A stretch of DNA of 64,000 bases, from the NCBI GenBank assembly GCA_943736015.1, contig OX031063.1, positions 6,181,001 through 6,245,000 on the forward strand. The letters run 5' to 3'. How positions within the stretch are numbered: position 1 is the stretch's first letter; each line of letters opens with the position of its first letter. Below are positions 42,003 to 52,774 of the stretch, piece after piece. Position numbers and translations under genes: made by a program. The stretch is from Tridacna crocea (Eukaryota; Mollusca; Bivalvia; Cardiida; Cardiidae). The notes under the pieces were generated by a model. It saw only the letters and a program-made list of their open reading frames with translations, was not told the DNA's origin and did no database searches.

Positions 42003-42146
42003 AAGTGTTATAATTTGAAATTTGTTTTTCATAGGAGAACAAAACATGACCGGTTATCAGTACTCATTCTTCTCATTTTTCCCACTATGATTTCTAAAGC
42101 TTTTTCCTCAGGGTTGTCAAAAGTCAGGATTGTGTGAAAAGGATTA
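42003..42146 (-). mobile_element. TTAA MITE class A, left-truncated and worn
   Basis: TTGAAATTTGTTTTTCATAGG, residual core GGTTATCAGTACTC, right end AGGATTGTGTGAAAAGGATTAA. Confidence 0.75.
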
Positions 42147-42242
42147 AAAAAAATGTATTTTTTTCTCTGCCTTGAACTGACATTTAAATGAACTTAGTGC
42201 ACCGGAATGTTTTTTCTTGCCAGGAAATTTGAACCATTTATC

Positions 42243-42427
42243 TGTTACGGGACATCACTCCTTCATGCATGGCTTTGTCACGATTTAATACCTGCGTCAG
42301 AGAAGTGTCTCTTTGGCTCAGTGGTTAAGGTATTGGCCTTTCCTCCGCGAGTCCCAGGGTTCGAATCATGCCCGGTCCCTTTATTTCTGCCATGCATTTG
42401 TTAATTTATTTTTTGTTACAGACTTTT
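42243..42427 (+). mobile_element. tRNA-derived SINE, family delta, copy 1
   Basis: Head TTTGGCTCAGTGGTTAAGG (A box) and AGGGTTCGAATCATGCC (B box), preceded by CATCACTCCTTCATGCATGG and followed by TTTATTTCTGCCATGC. Confidence 0.82.
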
Positions 42428-42548
42428 TTCGTAAGGGGGCTCATCCGGGATTGCCAATTGAGCCATTATTCCCAATGGTTGTCCTAAAATAGTCTTTCTG
42501 CCTAATAGGGCTTTGAGTCATCAATAAATGATGATGTTAAGAGGGGGT

Positions 42549-42741
42549 GTGTTATGGGACACCACTCCTTCACGCATGGCTTCTTCCCGATTTAAATACA
42601 ACACCTGACTACTGCATCAGAGAGATATCTCTCTCGCTCAGTGGTTAAGGTATTGGCCTTTTGTCTGGGCATTCTAGGGTTCGAATCCTGCCCAGTCCAT
42701 TTATTTCTGCCAAGCTTTTGTTCATTTGTTCTATGTTACAG
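42549..42741 (+). mobile_element. SINE family delta, copy 2 in direct repeat
   Basis: Repeats the previous copy 306 bp downstream (CTCGCTCAGTGGTTAAGG, GGGTTCGAATCCTGCC, TTTATTTCTGCCAAGC). It is probably a tandem duplication including the spacer, or two insertions. Confidence 0.82.
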
Positions 42742-42967
42742 ACTTTGTTCAATAGATATCACATGCCTGAACCTTTGTTCAACTGGGGTACCTTTTCTTG
42801 AAGTCCACAGCCATCAATGCTATGACTTACAACGGAGGTAATTCTGCTCTGTGATAATCCTTTTCCTAGCTCAGTATTTAAGGGCTATTTGTAATTTATA
42901 GACAATATTACCTCAACAATGACAGATAAAATAAAATTGGTCATCTAACTGCTTTGAATTTGGACAA

Positions 42968-43122
42968 GTGTTTACCAAATGACAAAATTTTGCACCAGTC
43001 CAAATTGATAGCATTCGCAGACGACAAAATAAACTTAATTGAAAAATTGAACTTTGTTTTGGGAAGGGTGGAAAACATTCTAGGAAAAGGAGGAAAGTCA
43101 GGATTGTGTGGTACAGAGTTAA
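42968..43122 (-). mobile_element. TTAA MITE class A, core deleted
   Basis: Left end TTTACCAAATGACAAAATTT and the body to GGAAAAGGAGGAAA, then directly GTCAGGATTGTGTGGTACAGAGTTAA. Confidence 0.85.
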
Positions 43123-43143
43123 AATTCCATCATCTGGTAAGAG

Positions 43144-43372
43144 TTAACTCGTTACCAAACAACAATATTTTAGGTTTGTCCACATTGAAAACATTTGCAG
43201 ACAACAAAATAAAAGTGACTGAAAATTTGAAATTTGTTTTGTAAATTGTAGAAAACATGGTGGGAAAAGGAGAAAATGCTGGTTACCAGCATTTTCTCCT
43301 TTTCCCACAATGTTGTCAAAAGGCTTCTACCCCTGGGTTGTCAAAAGTAGGGATTGTGTGGTAATGGGTTAA
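43144..43372 (-). mobile_element. TTAA MITE class A, 229 bp
   Basis: Complete, perfect core. Confidence 0.94.
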
Positions 43373-43714
43373 ATGTATTTAATTGTCTAGTGCTTTTTAA
43401 AGTTTTAAGCCTGTACTGGCAAAATGTAATACAGTTATTCCAAAGCCTTTCAGTGCATTCCAAATGTTTGAGAGTCTAAAAAAGTCATTTTCCCTATTTT
43501 GTCTACGATATCCTGCTGCGCAAAGGAAATTGCTACCTTAATAATTCAGTGAGAACATTTCCGCCGCCAGACAATTATAGTACACTTGTCATAATATCTT
43601 TTGATAGACAAAAAACAGATTCGTAAAACTGAGATTCTGCTGTGTTTTTTTTCCCGTTTTCAATTAATTCTAATGGAATTGGTTTTTCTTTAGATGTCAT
43701 TTTGTCTTTACCTC

Positions 43715-43943
43715 TTAACTCATTACCAAACGACAAAATTTTAGGCTGGTCCAAATTGAAAGCATTTGCAGACGACAAAATAAAAGTGATTGAAAATTTG
43801 AAATTTGTTTTGTAAAGGATGGAAAACATTGTGGGAAAAGAAGAAAATGCTGGTAACCAGCATTTTCTCCTTTTCCCACAATGTTTTCTAAAGGTTTCTT
43901 TCTCGGGGGTGTCAAAAGTTGGGATTGTGTGGTAATGGGTTAA
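43715..43943 (-). mobile_element. TTAA MITE class A, 229 bp, with paralogous empty site
   Basis: Complete. The centre is GGTAACC although the body is minus-type, so the core is flipped relative to the body. The flank GGAATTGGTTTTTCTTTAGA recurs at 44215 without the element. Confidence 0.94.
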
Positions 43944-44009
43944 CCAGATGACAAAATTTTACACTTCATCCAAACTGAAAGCCTCTGCAGATGCCAAATC
44001 AAAGCTGGC

Positions 44010-44213
44010 TTAACATTTACCAAAACTCTGAGGAAGAAGCCTTCAGAAAGCATTGTGGGAAAAGGAGAAAATGCTAGTAACCAGCATTTTCTCCTTTTCC
44101 TAAAATGTACCCATCCTAAATCAAATTTCCATTTTGAGTCACTTTAATTTTGTCATCTGCTAGTGCTTTGAATTTGGACCTGTCTAAAATTTTGTCATCT
44201 GGTAGAGGGTTAA
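44010..44213 (+). mobile_element. TTAA MITE class A, 204 bp
   Basis: Left end shortened (TTAACATTTACCAAAACTC), core GAAAATGCTAGTAACCAGCATTTTC, right end CATCTGGTAGAGGGTTAA. It is preceded by a left fragment at 43940-44010. Confidence 0.88.
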
Positions 44214-44254
44214 TGGAATTGGTTTTTCTTTAGATATAATTTTATCCTTACCTT

Positions 44255-44420
44255 CTGACCAGATGACGAAAATTTACAATTGTCCAAATTGGAAGCCTTA
44301 GCAGACGAAAAACCAAAATTGGCAAAATGATTAAATTTTGAGAAGAGAAAATTGTGCGAAAAGTCTCAAATGCTGGATACCAGCATTTATTTCCTTTTCT
44401 GAATTTCCAAACAGACCTTA
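44255..44420 (-). mobile_element. TTAA MITE class A, old copy
   Basis: CCAGATGACGAAAATTTACAAT, core CAAATGCTGGATACCAGCATTTATTT, right end worn off. Confidence 0.7.
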
Positions 44421-44648
44421 ACCCATTACCACACAATCCCGATTTTTGACGACCCTGAGAAAGAAAGCTTTTTGAAAATATTGTGGGAAAAGGAGAAAAT
44501 GCTGGTAACCAGCATTTTCTCCTTTTCCCAGAATGTTTTTTAACCTTTCCAAATCAAATTTCAATTTTTGACTCACATTTAGTTTGTCCTCTGCAAATGC
44601 TTTCAATTTTGGGCCAGTCCAAAATTTTGTGGTTTGGTAATGAGTAAA
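44418..44648 (+). mobile_element. TTAA MITE class A, 231 bp
   Basis: Complete; the right TTAA is changed to GTAA. A right-end fragment follows at 44649-44735. Confidence 0.91.
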
Positions 44649-45394
44649 CATGCATTTCTTGAGTCGTATTTATTTCGCATCTCCAAATGCTTTTAAGTTG
44701 TACTGAGTCTAAAATATTGTCGTTTAAAAAAACCATTACGGCGCTAAGCATGACTCACTAACCCTTTGCAGACAGTGTAGATCAAGATCAGACTCTGTGA
44801 AGGATAAGGAGATATTTTTCCCCCCAAAATAGGTTTGAAGTAGATTTTTTTTTTACCATCAGCTTAAAAGTTTGATTGAAATTATTTAGCACAAAAAAAA
44901 ATTATGTGACTTCATAACTCAAAATCACTTCCATCAAATCTAATATTGTATCTTCAGAATAGTTTCTTGGACACATGTACAAATTTCACAAAATTCTGTC
45001 CAATGGTATTGGAGATATTGTCCCGCACAGACAGAGAAACAGAAGGATGGATGGAAGGACGGATCGATTCACAATGCTAAAATGATATCCATCCTCCCTC
45101 AGCAGGCAATAATATCTACAGACACAAAATGGACATTGCAAAATGTCAAAGTGTTTGCACATTAGCAACACTGACAATGACAAAACCAGGGCTACAACAA
45201 TAACTCCTTGTTTCCTCCAAAAAATGTTGAGCTGAAAATCTGTCTAACTTCCTGCAGATTGTACTTCTAGCCGTCAAAAGAGGTCCTATTTTATATCTGT
45301 GGCACTAAACGAGTCACGGAAAGAGAACGAATTTCATTATCTATTGACCTGCCCATGGCATATCATCTAAACACTTTACCAAACAATCCCATGT

Positions 45395-45450
45395 TTAACC
45401 CATTACCACACAATCCCTACTTTTGACGACCCTGAGAAATAAGCCTTTAA
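45395..45450 (+). mobile_element. TTAA MITE left-end fragment
   Basis: The first 50 bases only (to GAGAAATAAGCC). It is followed at its TTAA by a complete copy. Confidence 0.8.
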
Positions 45451-45674
45451 CCCATTACCACACAATCCCTACTTTTGACGCCCCTGAGAAGGAAGCCTTA
45501 TGAAAACACTGGGAAAAGGAGAAAATGCTGGTAACCAGCATTTTCTCCTTTTCCCACAGTGTTTTCTACCCTTCCCAGAACAAATTTCTATTTTTCAGTT
45601 ACCTTTATTTTGTCGTCTGCGTTATGCTTTCAATTTGGACCTGTCTAAAATTTTCATGTGTGGTAAAGAGTTAA
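45447..45674 (+). mobile_element. TTAA MITE class A, 228 bp
   Basis: Complete. First of a chain sharing TTAA with its neighbours on both sides. Confidence 0.94.
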
Positions 45675-45847
45675 GAAAACATTGAGGGAAAAAGGAGAAA
45701 ATGCTGGTAACCAGCATTTTCTCCTTTTCCCACAATGTTTTCTACCCCTCAAGACAAATTTCAAATTTTCAGTTACTTTTATTTTGTCGTCTGCAAATGC
45801 TTTCGATTTGGACCAACCTAAAATTTTGTCGTTTGGTAATGAGTTAA
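45671..45847 (+). mobile_element. TTAA MITE class A, left-truncated at core
   Basis: TTAAGAAAACATTGAGGGAAA: the left 50 bp are absent and the TTAA abuts the core. Otherwise complete. Confidence 0.92.
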
Positions 45848-46071
45848 CTCCTTACCAAACGACAAATTCACAGGGTGGTCCACATCGAAAGCATTCGCAA
45901 GCGACAAAATAAATGTGACTGAAAAATTGAAATTTGATTTGGGAAGGGTAGAAAATATTGTGGGAAAAGGAGAAAATGCTGGTTACCAGCATTTTCTCCT
46001 TTTCCCACAATATTTTCAAAAGGCTTCTTCACAAATGTATTAAAAGTCAGCATTGTGTGGTAAAGGATTAA
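45844..46071 (-). mobile_element. TTAA MITE class A, 228 bp
   Basis: Complete, inverted relative to the previous two. Right end GTGTGGTAAAGGATTAA. Confidence 0.94.
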
Positions 46072-46109
46072 TAAAAGCCCATGAGGGAAAAAAGGCTTTT
46101 GAAATGAAA

Positions 46110-46268
46110 ATGCTTAAGTGTGACAATTTCTGACTTTGATATGATAGAAAATATTGTGGGAAAAGGAATAAATGCTGGTTACCATCATTTTCTCCTATTC
46201 CCACAATGTATTCAAAGGGCTTCTTTCTCGGGGTCGTTAAAATTCGGGATTGTGTGGTAAAGAGTTAA
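46110..46268 (-). mobile_element. TTAA MITE class A, left-truncated
   Basis: Core AAATGCTGGTTACCATCATTTT; right end TTGTGTGGTAAAGAGTTAA. Confidence 0.85.
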
Positions 46269-46512
46269 AGTACCAGTAAGACCAAAACAAAACCTCCAAA
46301 ACAACTGCCCTTTCAAGACTGCTTTTAATCAGAATGTCCAAGCAAAGATAGTATAGAACAAAGATCAGACTGAAACCTTTGTGCATTCTGATCCTGATTC
46401 CAACTGGCTGTCAAAGCAACTGTAGCCATGGAAAGACACTTTAAGGTCAAAACATCCATATCACGGAAATCACTTCCTGTACAAAGTGATGGTCAGTGGA
46501 CATTTTTATTGA

Positions 46513-46739
46513 TTAATCTTTTACCAAACAATGTTGACTTTTAACTACTCTGGGAAAGAGACCTTTGGAAAACACTGTAGGAAAAGGAGAAAATGCTGGT
46601 AACCAGCATTTTATCCTTTACTACAATTTTTTCTACCAAATCAAAGAAAATTTGCACCATCTGAGCCATACTGAAATTGTCGTCTGCAAATGCCTTCAAT
46701 TTGGACAAGGCTACAATTTTTTTGTCTGATAAAGGGTAA
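46513..46739 (+). mobile_element. TTAA MITE class A, 227 bp
   Basis: TCAAAGAAAATTTGCACCAT subtype. The second arm is worn (TTTTATCCTTTACTAC). Confidence 0.88.
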
Positions 46740-46878
46740 AGTGTTGCCGCTAGCATCAACTATTGATGACGACATATCAAACAGCACTCTCGTTCCCATC
46801 AAAACACAATTTATATATTCAATTAGATGGATTCCCCTGTTCTCCTCCTGATAACAAATCATGAATACCTAGTTTCTA

Positions 46879-47105
46879 TTAACTCTTTACCCAATGAGGT
46901 AATTTTGGTCTGCTGAAATTGAAAGAAATTGCAGACGACAAATTTAGAGTGGCCAAAAAGGTGGTATTTTTATCTGTAAGAGAAGAAAACACGGTGGACA
47001 AAGGAGAAAATGCACATTAAGAGCATTTTCTTCTTTTTCAACAATGTTTTCAAATGCCTTCAACTTCAGTGCTATAAAAACCAGGACTTCTCTGGGAAAG
47101 GATAA
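46879..47105 (-). mobile_element. TTAA MITE, diverged core
   Basis: Core GAGAAAATGCACATTAAGAGCATTTTCTTC is intermediate between classes and only partly paired; right end CTCTGGGAAAGGATAAA. Confidence 0.83.
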
Positions 47106-47151
47106 AAAAAAATCTTCACTTTATGCGTTACCCTGTACCATGCAAATCTTT

Positions 47152-47418
47152 TAGTTGGTTGGTTGTATTGGGGTTTAAAGCCACTTTAACGGCTAAGGTC
47201 ATATCATAGCGGTCGGTGACAGACATGTGTTCCCTGGCTTCTTTGCACCAGTACTAACACAACTTTCTTTCCAAAGCCACCGACTACTTTTCTCACATGC
47301 TTCAGCAGAGGTGGTATGCAAAAATACGCCGGAAAGAAAATTTGCCTCAACCAGGTATCAAACTCACAACCACCAGGTAAAGAGTCCGACACGCTCACCA
47401 CTGAGCCACCAGGGCGAG
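47152..47418 (-). mobile_element. SINE family alpha, complete
   Basis: Matches 4436-4699 throughout, including the A-box and B-box regions (complements ACGCTCACCACTGAGCCACC and GGTATCAAACTC). Target duplication not evident. Confidence 0.85.
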
Positions 47419-47523
47419 GCTGCAACTCTGGTATAGAACATAAATTTGAGCAATACTCTCTGAAAAAAGTATTGGCACAGGTCAGCAGGTGCATTCCAGC
47501 AGGCTGACCTTAGCTGTAAATTA

Positions 47524-47600
47524 CTGATTGATTGTATAGTGCTTAATGCCGTTTTCAAAATTATTGCAGTTATATCTTGGCAGTCAGTGCACCATTTGAG
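47524..47600 (-). mobile_element. SINE family beta, tail fragment
   Basis: GATTGATTGTATAGTGCTTAATGCCG matches the tail of 38395-38702. It is followed by a MITE right-end fragment (47601-47660). Confidence 0.7.
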
Positions 47601-47658
47601 TCAGATATATTTTGTCGTCTGCAATGTTTTCAATCTGGACAGGTCAGGTAATAATGAA

Positions 47659-47881
47659 TTAACTCTTTACCACACAATCCTGACTTCAAACGACCCAAAG
47701 AAAGCCTTTGAAAACATCGTGGAAAAAGGAGAAAATGCTGGTAACCACCATTTTCTCCTTTTCCCACAATGTTTCCTACCCTTTCCAAATAAAATTTTAA
47801 TTTTTCACTTACATTTATTTTGTTGTCTGCAAGTGCTTTCAATTTTGACAAATCCAAAATTTTGTTCTTCGGGAAAGAGCA
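47659..47881 (+). mobile_element. TTAA MITE class A, 223 bp
   Basis: Core GCTGGTAACCACCATTTT; right end TTCTTCGGGAAAGAGCAAA. Confidence 0.88.
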
Positions 47882-47901
47882 AACAAATTTAAAGCATTCA
47901 A

Positions 47902-47965
47902 AAATATTTCAAAAGGCTTCTTTGTTAGAGACGTTAAAAGTTAGGATTGTGTGAAACAGAGTTAA
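47902..47965 (-). mobile_element. TTAA MITE right-end fragment
   Basis: AATATTTCAAAAGGCTTCTTTG to GTGAAACAGAGTTAA. Confidence 0.65.
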
Positions 47966-48049
47966 ATTGTCCAATAATATTGTTTCTGTACAAATGACAG
48001 AAAGGTTGGTAAACACTGGGGGTCGTCTATAACATTGACTTAGGGGAAC

Positions 48050-48082
48050 ACTTAGAACAGAAATAAAGATTTTAACAGCATC
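48050..48082 (-). pseudogene. Short decayed copy of the 48.9-kb JIP exon end
   Basis: 33 bp match 48873-48905 at 28 positions. They cover the codons of DAVKFFISV and the donor region, where the splice GT is still preceded by A. Four of the five differences are C-to-T or G-to-A changes on one strand. It sits 0.8 kb downstream of the exon inside the long intron. The region around it (47909-48145) has an open frame but no further JIP homology. Confidence 0.55.
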
Positions 48083-48661
48083 CCCTTCTCTTTGAAAATA
48101 CATTATGACTTTGCTGACTATAAAATAGGGTTCAACACTGACCAAACATTATTTAGGAGGAAGAAATAATTAATGAATTCTTAAACGAAAGGAAAAATGT
48201 CACATCTCTTTTGGAATAATCAGGCTGTGGCCAATATAAATCAAGAGCACTGCATATGGGTGCTCATACCCAGCTGCAGTTATTTGATTTTCTAGCAAAA
48301 AAATTGTATGTTGAAAAAAAGGGACATAACAATCATGAATACTTTGACGGTTACCTGCCCTTATTGTTGGGTTTCCCTTTTTTATAGATAAAGACTCATC
48401 CAAGTTCAAAGTATACAAGCCATGCACTACAAAAAGGGAGCTAAATGCATTTCTGAAAAGTTCGGATCAAGGTCAGCCTGCAAACTCCTCAAAACTTTTT
48501 GCTTGTGGTCAATTTTCTGTCCCTCAAACAGCTAGTTTACCTCATGATACAATCGGGTTGTTTGACGAAATAAACTTTTATTGATCTATATGGCCATGTG
48601 ATGCCTTGTTTTGTATCATGCATCAAGGAGATACATTAAGCCCCCTTTTACCAGAGCTGCG

Positions 48662-48663
48662 CT

Positions 48664-48734
<71 letters not shown>
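48662..48734. repeat. Compound microsatellite (AC)n(AT)n(AG)n
   Basis: Three uninterrupted dinucleotide runs in succession: about 11 AC, 8 AT and 17 AG. Confidence 0.97.
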
Positions 48735-48738
<4 letters not shown>

Positions 48739-48874
48739 TATAAAATGTCAAAATTTTTGCATGATGACAAAAAAAGGCCATGACACATGACTTATACTTT
48801 GAAACAGCCAAGCTAATAAAGTAACCATAAAAACACGAAAATAATTCCCATACAGAGGAAGATAAAGTACATAC

Positions 48875-49063
48875 CTGGAACGGAAATGAAGAATTTAACA
48901 GCATCTTTGTGTCCATGGAAGGAGAGCTGGGCTTGGGCCATTGTACAGTACGGTATAAAACTTCCTGGGGTGACACTGTCTGTTTTAGTATCACTGTAGA
49001 CCCGCACCAAACCCCCTGGTCTACCAACTTGTGATGCACCCATAGAAACTGCCTGCTTGTTGG
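48875..49063 (-). CDS. MAPK8IP3/SPAG9: JIP gene exon: RPG-VRVYSD...[11 protein letters not shown] segment
   Basis: 189 nt, acceptor cattttcag|CC, donor TTCCAG|gtatgt, phase 1 to phase 1. It encodes [20 protein letters not shown], then [18 protein letters not shown] and [16 protein letters not shown], matching human [33 protein letters not shown] and DAVKFFVAVPG. The next exon downstream is 45.5 kb away at 3356. Confidence 0.97.
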
Positions 49064-49132
49064 CTGAAAATGAAAAACTTGAAAGTCACGTATGTGTTTA
49101 ACCTTTTACAAAATGATTCTGTTTTTATTTTT

Positions 49133-49349
49133 TTAACCCATTACCACACAGTCCCTACTTTTGACGACCCTATCAAAGAAGCCTTAAGAAAACATTGTAG
49201 GAAAAGGAGAAAATGCTGGTAACTAGCATTTTCTCCTTTTCCCACAATGTTTTCTACCCTTCACAAAACAAATTTCAGATTTTCAGTCACTTTTATTTTG
49301 TCGTCTGCAAATGCTTTCAATTAAATATTGTCGTTTGGTAATGAGTTAA
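49133..49349 (+). mobile_element. TTAA MITE class A, 217 bp
   Basis: Complete with 12 bp missing before AATATTGTCGTTTGG. It lies 70 bp upstream of the JIP exon at 49063. Confidence 0.92.
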
Positions 49350-49460
49350 ACAGTGTGGTAAAAGAAGACTATTTTTATGCAAATGACCTTTTTCCCATCA
49401 GCACAACCTTGGTTTGCTGACTTATGAGCACTGTACACAAAGGTTACCTTGTAAATAGGT

Positions 49461-49686
49461 TTAACTTTTTACCAAACGACAAAATTTTGGACTAATCCAA
49501 ATTGAAAAGCACTTGCAGACGATACAATAAATTTGAATCAAAAATCGAAGTTTGATTTTGGAAGGGTGGAAAACATTGTAGGAAAAGGAGAAAATGCTGG
49601 TTACCAGCATTTTCTTCTTTTCCCACGTCTTCAAAAGTTTTTTTTCTTAGGACCATTAAAAGTCGGGATTGTGTGGTAAACAGGTA
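49461..49686 (-). mobile_element. TTAA MITE class A
   Basis: The second outer arm is shortened (CCCACGTCTTC). The right end GTGTGGTAAACAGGTAA is worn. Confidence 0.88.
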
Positions 49687-50205
49687 AGCAGGAGTCAAAC
49701 CTGCCACAGCAGAATTACAAGTTATACGTCTTAAGTACTGCAAAATCAAGGGTTAATGATATGTAAAATAGAAAAGAAAAAATGTTCCAAAATAAAATTC
49801 TACCATTTCTGAACAATAATCTGTTTAATGCTTACCAAGGTTTTAATTATGTTTGGATTGGATTTTATTAAGCCCTGTAATAATGCACTCGAAAGTCATA
49901 TTATGACAGTTATTTGAAAGATGGAAATTCAGAGCTCGCACCAAGTTGTCCACACATCATAATGTTCAGTCTAGTACAACTTTTTCTATTCACAACAGAA
50001 AAAGACTCTCATGATTTCTTTAAATAGAGCAGACAAAAAGAGGACTTGACAAAGAGAAACTTCAATATTCAAGTGAAAAATCCAGCTGTCTGAAAGTATA
50101 CACTCATCCGATTTTACAAGGATTTTCCGAACTGTCTACGTATGATAATATTACTTTGAAATATTGCTTCGAACATCTGTGAAGGTTAATGAACTTGATA
50201 CTTAC

Positions 50206-50319
50206 TTTCTGAAAGTGGCACTGATATAATGACTCCATTTCCTGTTCCGATCCACAGTCTGTTACATGAGATTAACATGGAGGTGATTCGAACAAACGAA
50301 AAACCTAGTTTACCAGTTC
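50206..50319 (-). CDS. MAPK8IP3/SPAG9: JIP gene exon: [13 protein letters not shown] segment
   Basis: 114 nt, acceptor tctttttcag|GA, donor CAGAAA|gtaagt, phase 1 to phase 1. It encodes [13 protein letters not shown] then [20 protein letters not shown]. Human has [13 protein letters not shown] and [20 protein letters not shown]. The trailing A joins CC at 49063 to make the threonine of TNK. Confidence 0.97.
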
Positions 50320-50627
50320 CTGAAAAAGATGTACGCATAATAATATTATGATGTATGTACAATCAAAAACATTACTACTAATTTCTAACTTCCTGATATA
50401 CAAGGTCGGTCGCAAGAGACTTTAATTTCATATTTTTTCTAGTTTTAATCTCATGGTTATCAGAACTGTTCCTACCCAAAATATGTAACTATGGTATGCA
50501 TATCAAAATGCACTTGCCAAAAGAAAATCAAAGACTACTTGCTGTTAAAAAGTAGCCTTAACTTCTCCATCTGTCCTTGTTTTTATGTCTCTTGAAACTC
50601 TGTCCCTCATTTCAAATTTGAGCTCTT

Positions 50628-50853
50628 TTAACCCTTTACCACATAATCCTAGGTTTTAACAAGCAATAGGAAGAAGCCTTCTGAAAAAATTGTGGAAAAA
50701 GGAGAAAATGCTGGTAACCAGCATTTCCTCCTTTTCCCACAACTTTTTTCCACTATTTCAAAAATATATTCCCTCTTTGAAATAATCTTAATATGTTGTT
50801 TACAAATAATTTCAAATTAGACAAGTCTATAATCTTGTCCTATGATAAAGAGT
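50628..50853 (+). mobile_element. TTAA MITE class A, diverged right body
   Basis: The core keeps GAAAATGCTGGTAACCAGCATTTCC. The right end is CTATGATAAAGAGTTTA. Confidence 0.86.
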
Positions 50854-51080
50854 TTACCCATTACCACACAATCCCTACTTTTGACGACCCTGAGACAGAA
50901 GCCTTTACAAAACATTGTGGGAAATGGAGAAAATGCTGGTAACCAGCATTTTCTCCTTTTCCCATAGTGTTTTTTACTCTTTACAAAACACATTTCTAAT
51001 TTTCAGTTCTTTTATTTTGTCATCTGCAAATCTTTCGAATACGACAAAACTAAAATTTCGTTGTTTGGTAATGAGTTTAA
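50853..51080 (+). mobile_element. TTAA MITE class A, 228 bp
   Basis: Follows the previous copy directly, sharing the changed TTTA end. Right end TTTGGTAATGAGTTTAA. Confidence 0.92.
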
Positions 51081-51149
51081 CAGAGGCGCACAAAGGCTTT
51101 TCATTATCTCCTTGACTCCTATATAAATGAAGCAGATATTTCAAAGTCA

Positions 51150-51315
51150 ACTGAAACTAGAGCTGTCACTGAATGTGACTATACCCCTACCCGCACTTTG
51201 ACAGTATCTTGTACACAGACAGACACACAGACAGATGCATGGACAGATACACGGAAAGACAGGCCCATTCCAGTATACCCCTGAAAACAATCATTTTGCG
51301 GGGATATAATACGTA
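51150..51315. mobile_element. GGACAGA-type repeat tail
   Basis: CACAGACAGACACACAGACAGA ... GCGGGGATATAAT, a kind of tail also seen near 44990-45110 and 4040. Probably a decayed SINE or LINE end; no frame. Confidence 0.45.
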
Positions 51316-51447
51316 CCTCAAGCAACTCGGAAGTACCAGGCTATTTCAAAATGATTACCTCATAAATACTGGATAGGAAACATCTATTACAAGAGGTATT
51401 GTTCAACAAACCATTCTTAATGTCTTTCTTATTATGAATTTGATGAC

Positions 51448-51531
51448 TTCATTCAAATTCTCATTTTTAATTCTTCATTTTGGCTGGTCGCTGAATTCAA
51501 AATGAAGAATTAAAATTGAGAATTTAGAATA
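51448..51531. repeat. Small foldback, 28-bp arms
   Basis: AAATTCTCATTTTTAATTCT ... and its complement AGAATTAAAATTGAGAATTT around a 22-bp loop. Confidence 0.75.
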
Positions 51532-51735
51532 AGTCTTCAAATTTTAAATCCATCTTAAACTAAAAATGCTACAAAAGAAACACACTAGTGTTCAATATTT
51601 CTACTCTCGCCCTTTTCAAGAGTTTTTTGTTTGAATACAGAACCACAATGCAAGTTCTCTGCAGTCTGATCTTGGTCTACACTGTCCTCAAAAGTATCTG
51701 CAATAGGCTTTGTGATCCAAAAGTCCTATTTATCA

Positions 51736-51933
<198 letters not shown>

Positions 51934-52149
51934 CTAATGAAGAAAATATAAGATGAAAGTCACGTTGTGAAAAGAGGGTTTAATGCATCTACAAAAAGTA
52001 CCGACCCATGTCCACCTGTTTGGTCCTCACAGGCTGACACGAGTCAAAACTTTATGCATTTTGAATTTTATGCAGCTCCAATGACCATTATTCCTCTATT
52101 TCAAATTAGCTGTCTGACTGAACGGAATTTATGGATCCCTTACTATTTG

Positions 52150-52412
52150 GCCTGCAACACGCAAAAAGGGACATTCGGACATCTGTGTAAAGTGTCGTTT
52201 CGGATCAGCCTGCGCAGTCTGCGCAGGCTAATCCGAGACGACTCTTTCCGTTTTCATGCAATTTTCTGTTTTGCGCATGTCTACTGTATCACAAAATCTA
52301 ATGTAGTCGTAAAGTGCTGTCTCGGATTAGCCTGCGCGGATTGCGCAGGCTGATCCGAGACGACACTTTACACAGATGTCCGAATGTCCCTTTTGGCATG
52401 TTGCACACCATG
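52150..52412. mobile_element. GCGCAGGCT foldback MITE, best copy
   Basis: Subterminal inverted arms GGACATTCGGACATCTGTGT and GATCAGCCTGCGCA with complements at the far end; about 263 bp; no frame. Relatives are at 1436, 7693 and 55808. Confidence 0.88.
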
Positions 52413-52428
52413 TAATGTCTTGCTGGGT

Positions 52429-52622
52429 ATAACACAATCCCGACTTTTAGCAGGCCTGAGAAAAGAACAACCTTGTGAGAAAAGGAGGAAATGCTGGTAA
52501 CCAGCATTTTTCTCTTTTTCCCACAATTTTTTCTGCTATTCCAAGAAAATGATACCATCATTCAAACCACAGTTCAGCTATTGTCAGCATTTGCTTTCAA
52601 TTTGAACAAGTCTTTTGCAGTG
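52429..52622 (+). mobile_element. TTAA MITE class A, ends lost
   Basis: ACACAATCCCGACTTTTAGC and a perfect inner core. The right end stops near GTCTTTTGCAGTGTGG. Confidence 0.78.
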
Positions 52623-52774
52623 TGGAAAAAGGAAAATGCATCATGGGAATGTATTATACACCCTTTTGACAGGTCCTTGCTTGTAGTGTTTATTCCTACA
52701 ATTAAAACTGTAAACCTAAAACTTATAGGCCAGACTGAATAAAATGTATATTTCTTGTCAGTAATTTCAAAAGT

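Noticed and set aside
42300-42385. Functional tRNA gene (GGCTCAGTGGTTAAGG ... GGTTCGAATC)
   Set aside because: The acceptor and anticodon stems do not pair and the unit is embedded in a repeated SINE; the same holds at 25561, 39100 and 52775.
48200-49039. Frames of 75 to 138 residues on the minus strand
   Set aside because: The 138-residue frame is an out-of-frame reading of the JIP exon 48875-49063 running into the microsatellite. The 75-residue frame has no homology that I recognise and no splice context.
51967-52353. 128-residue plus-strand frame
   Set aside because: Most of it is the foldback MITE at 52150-52412.
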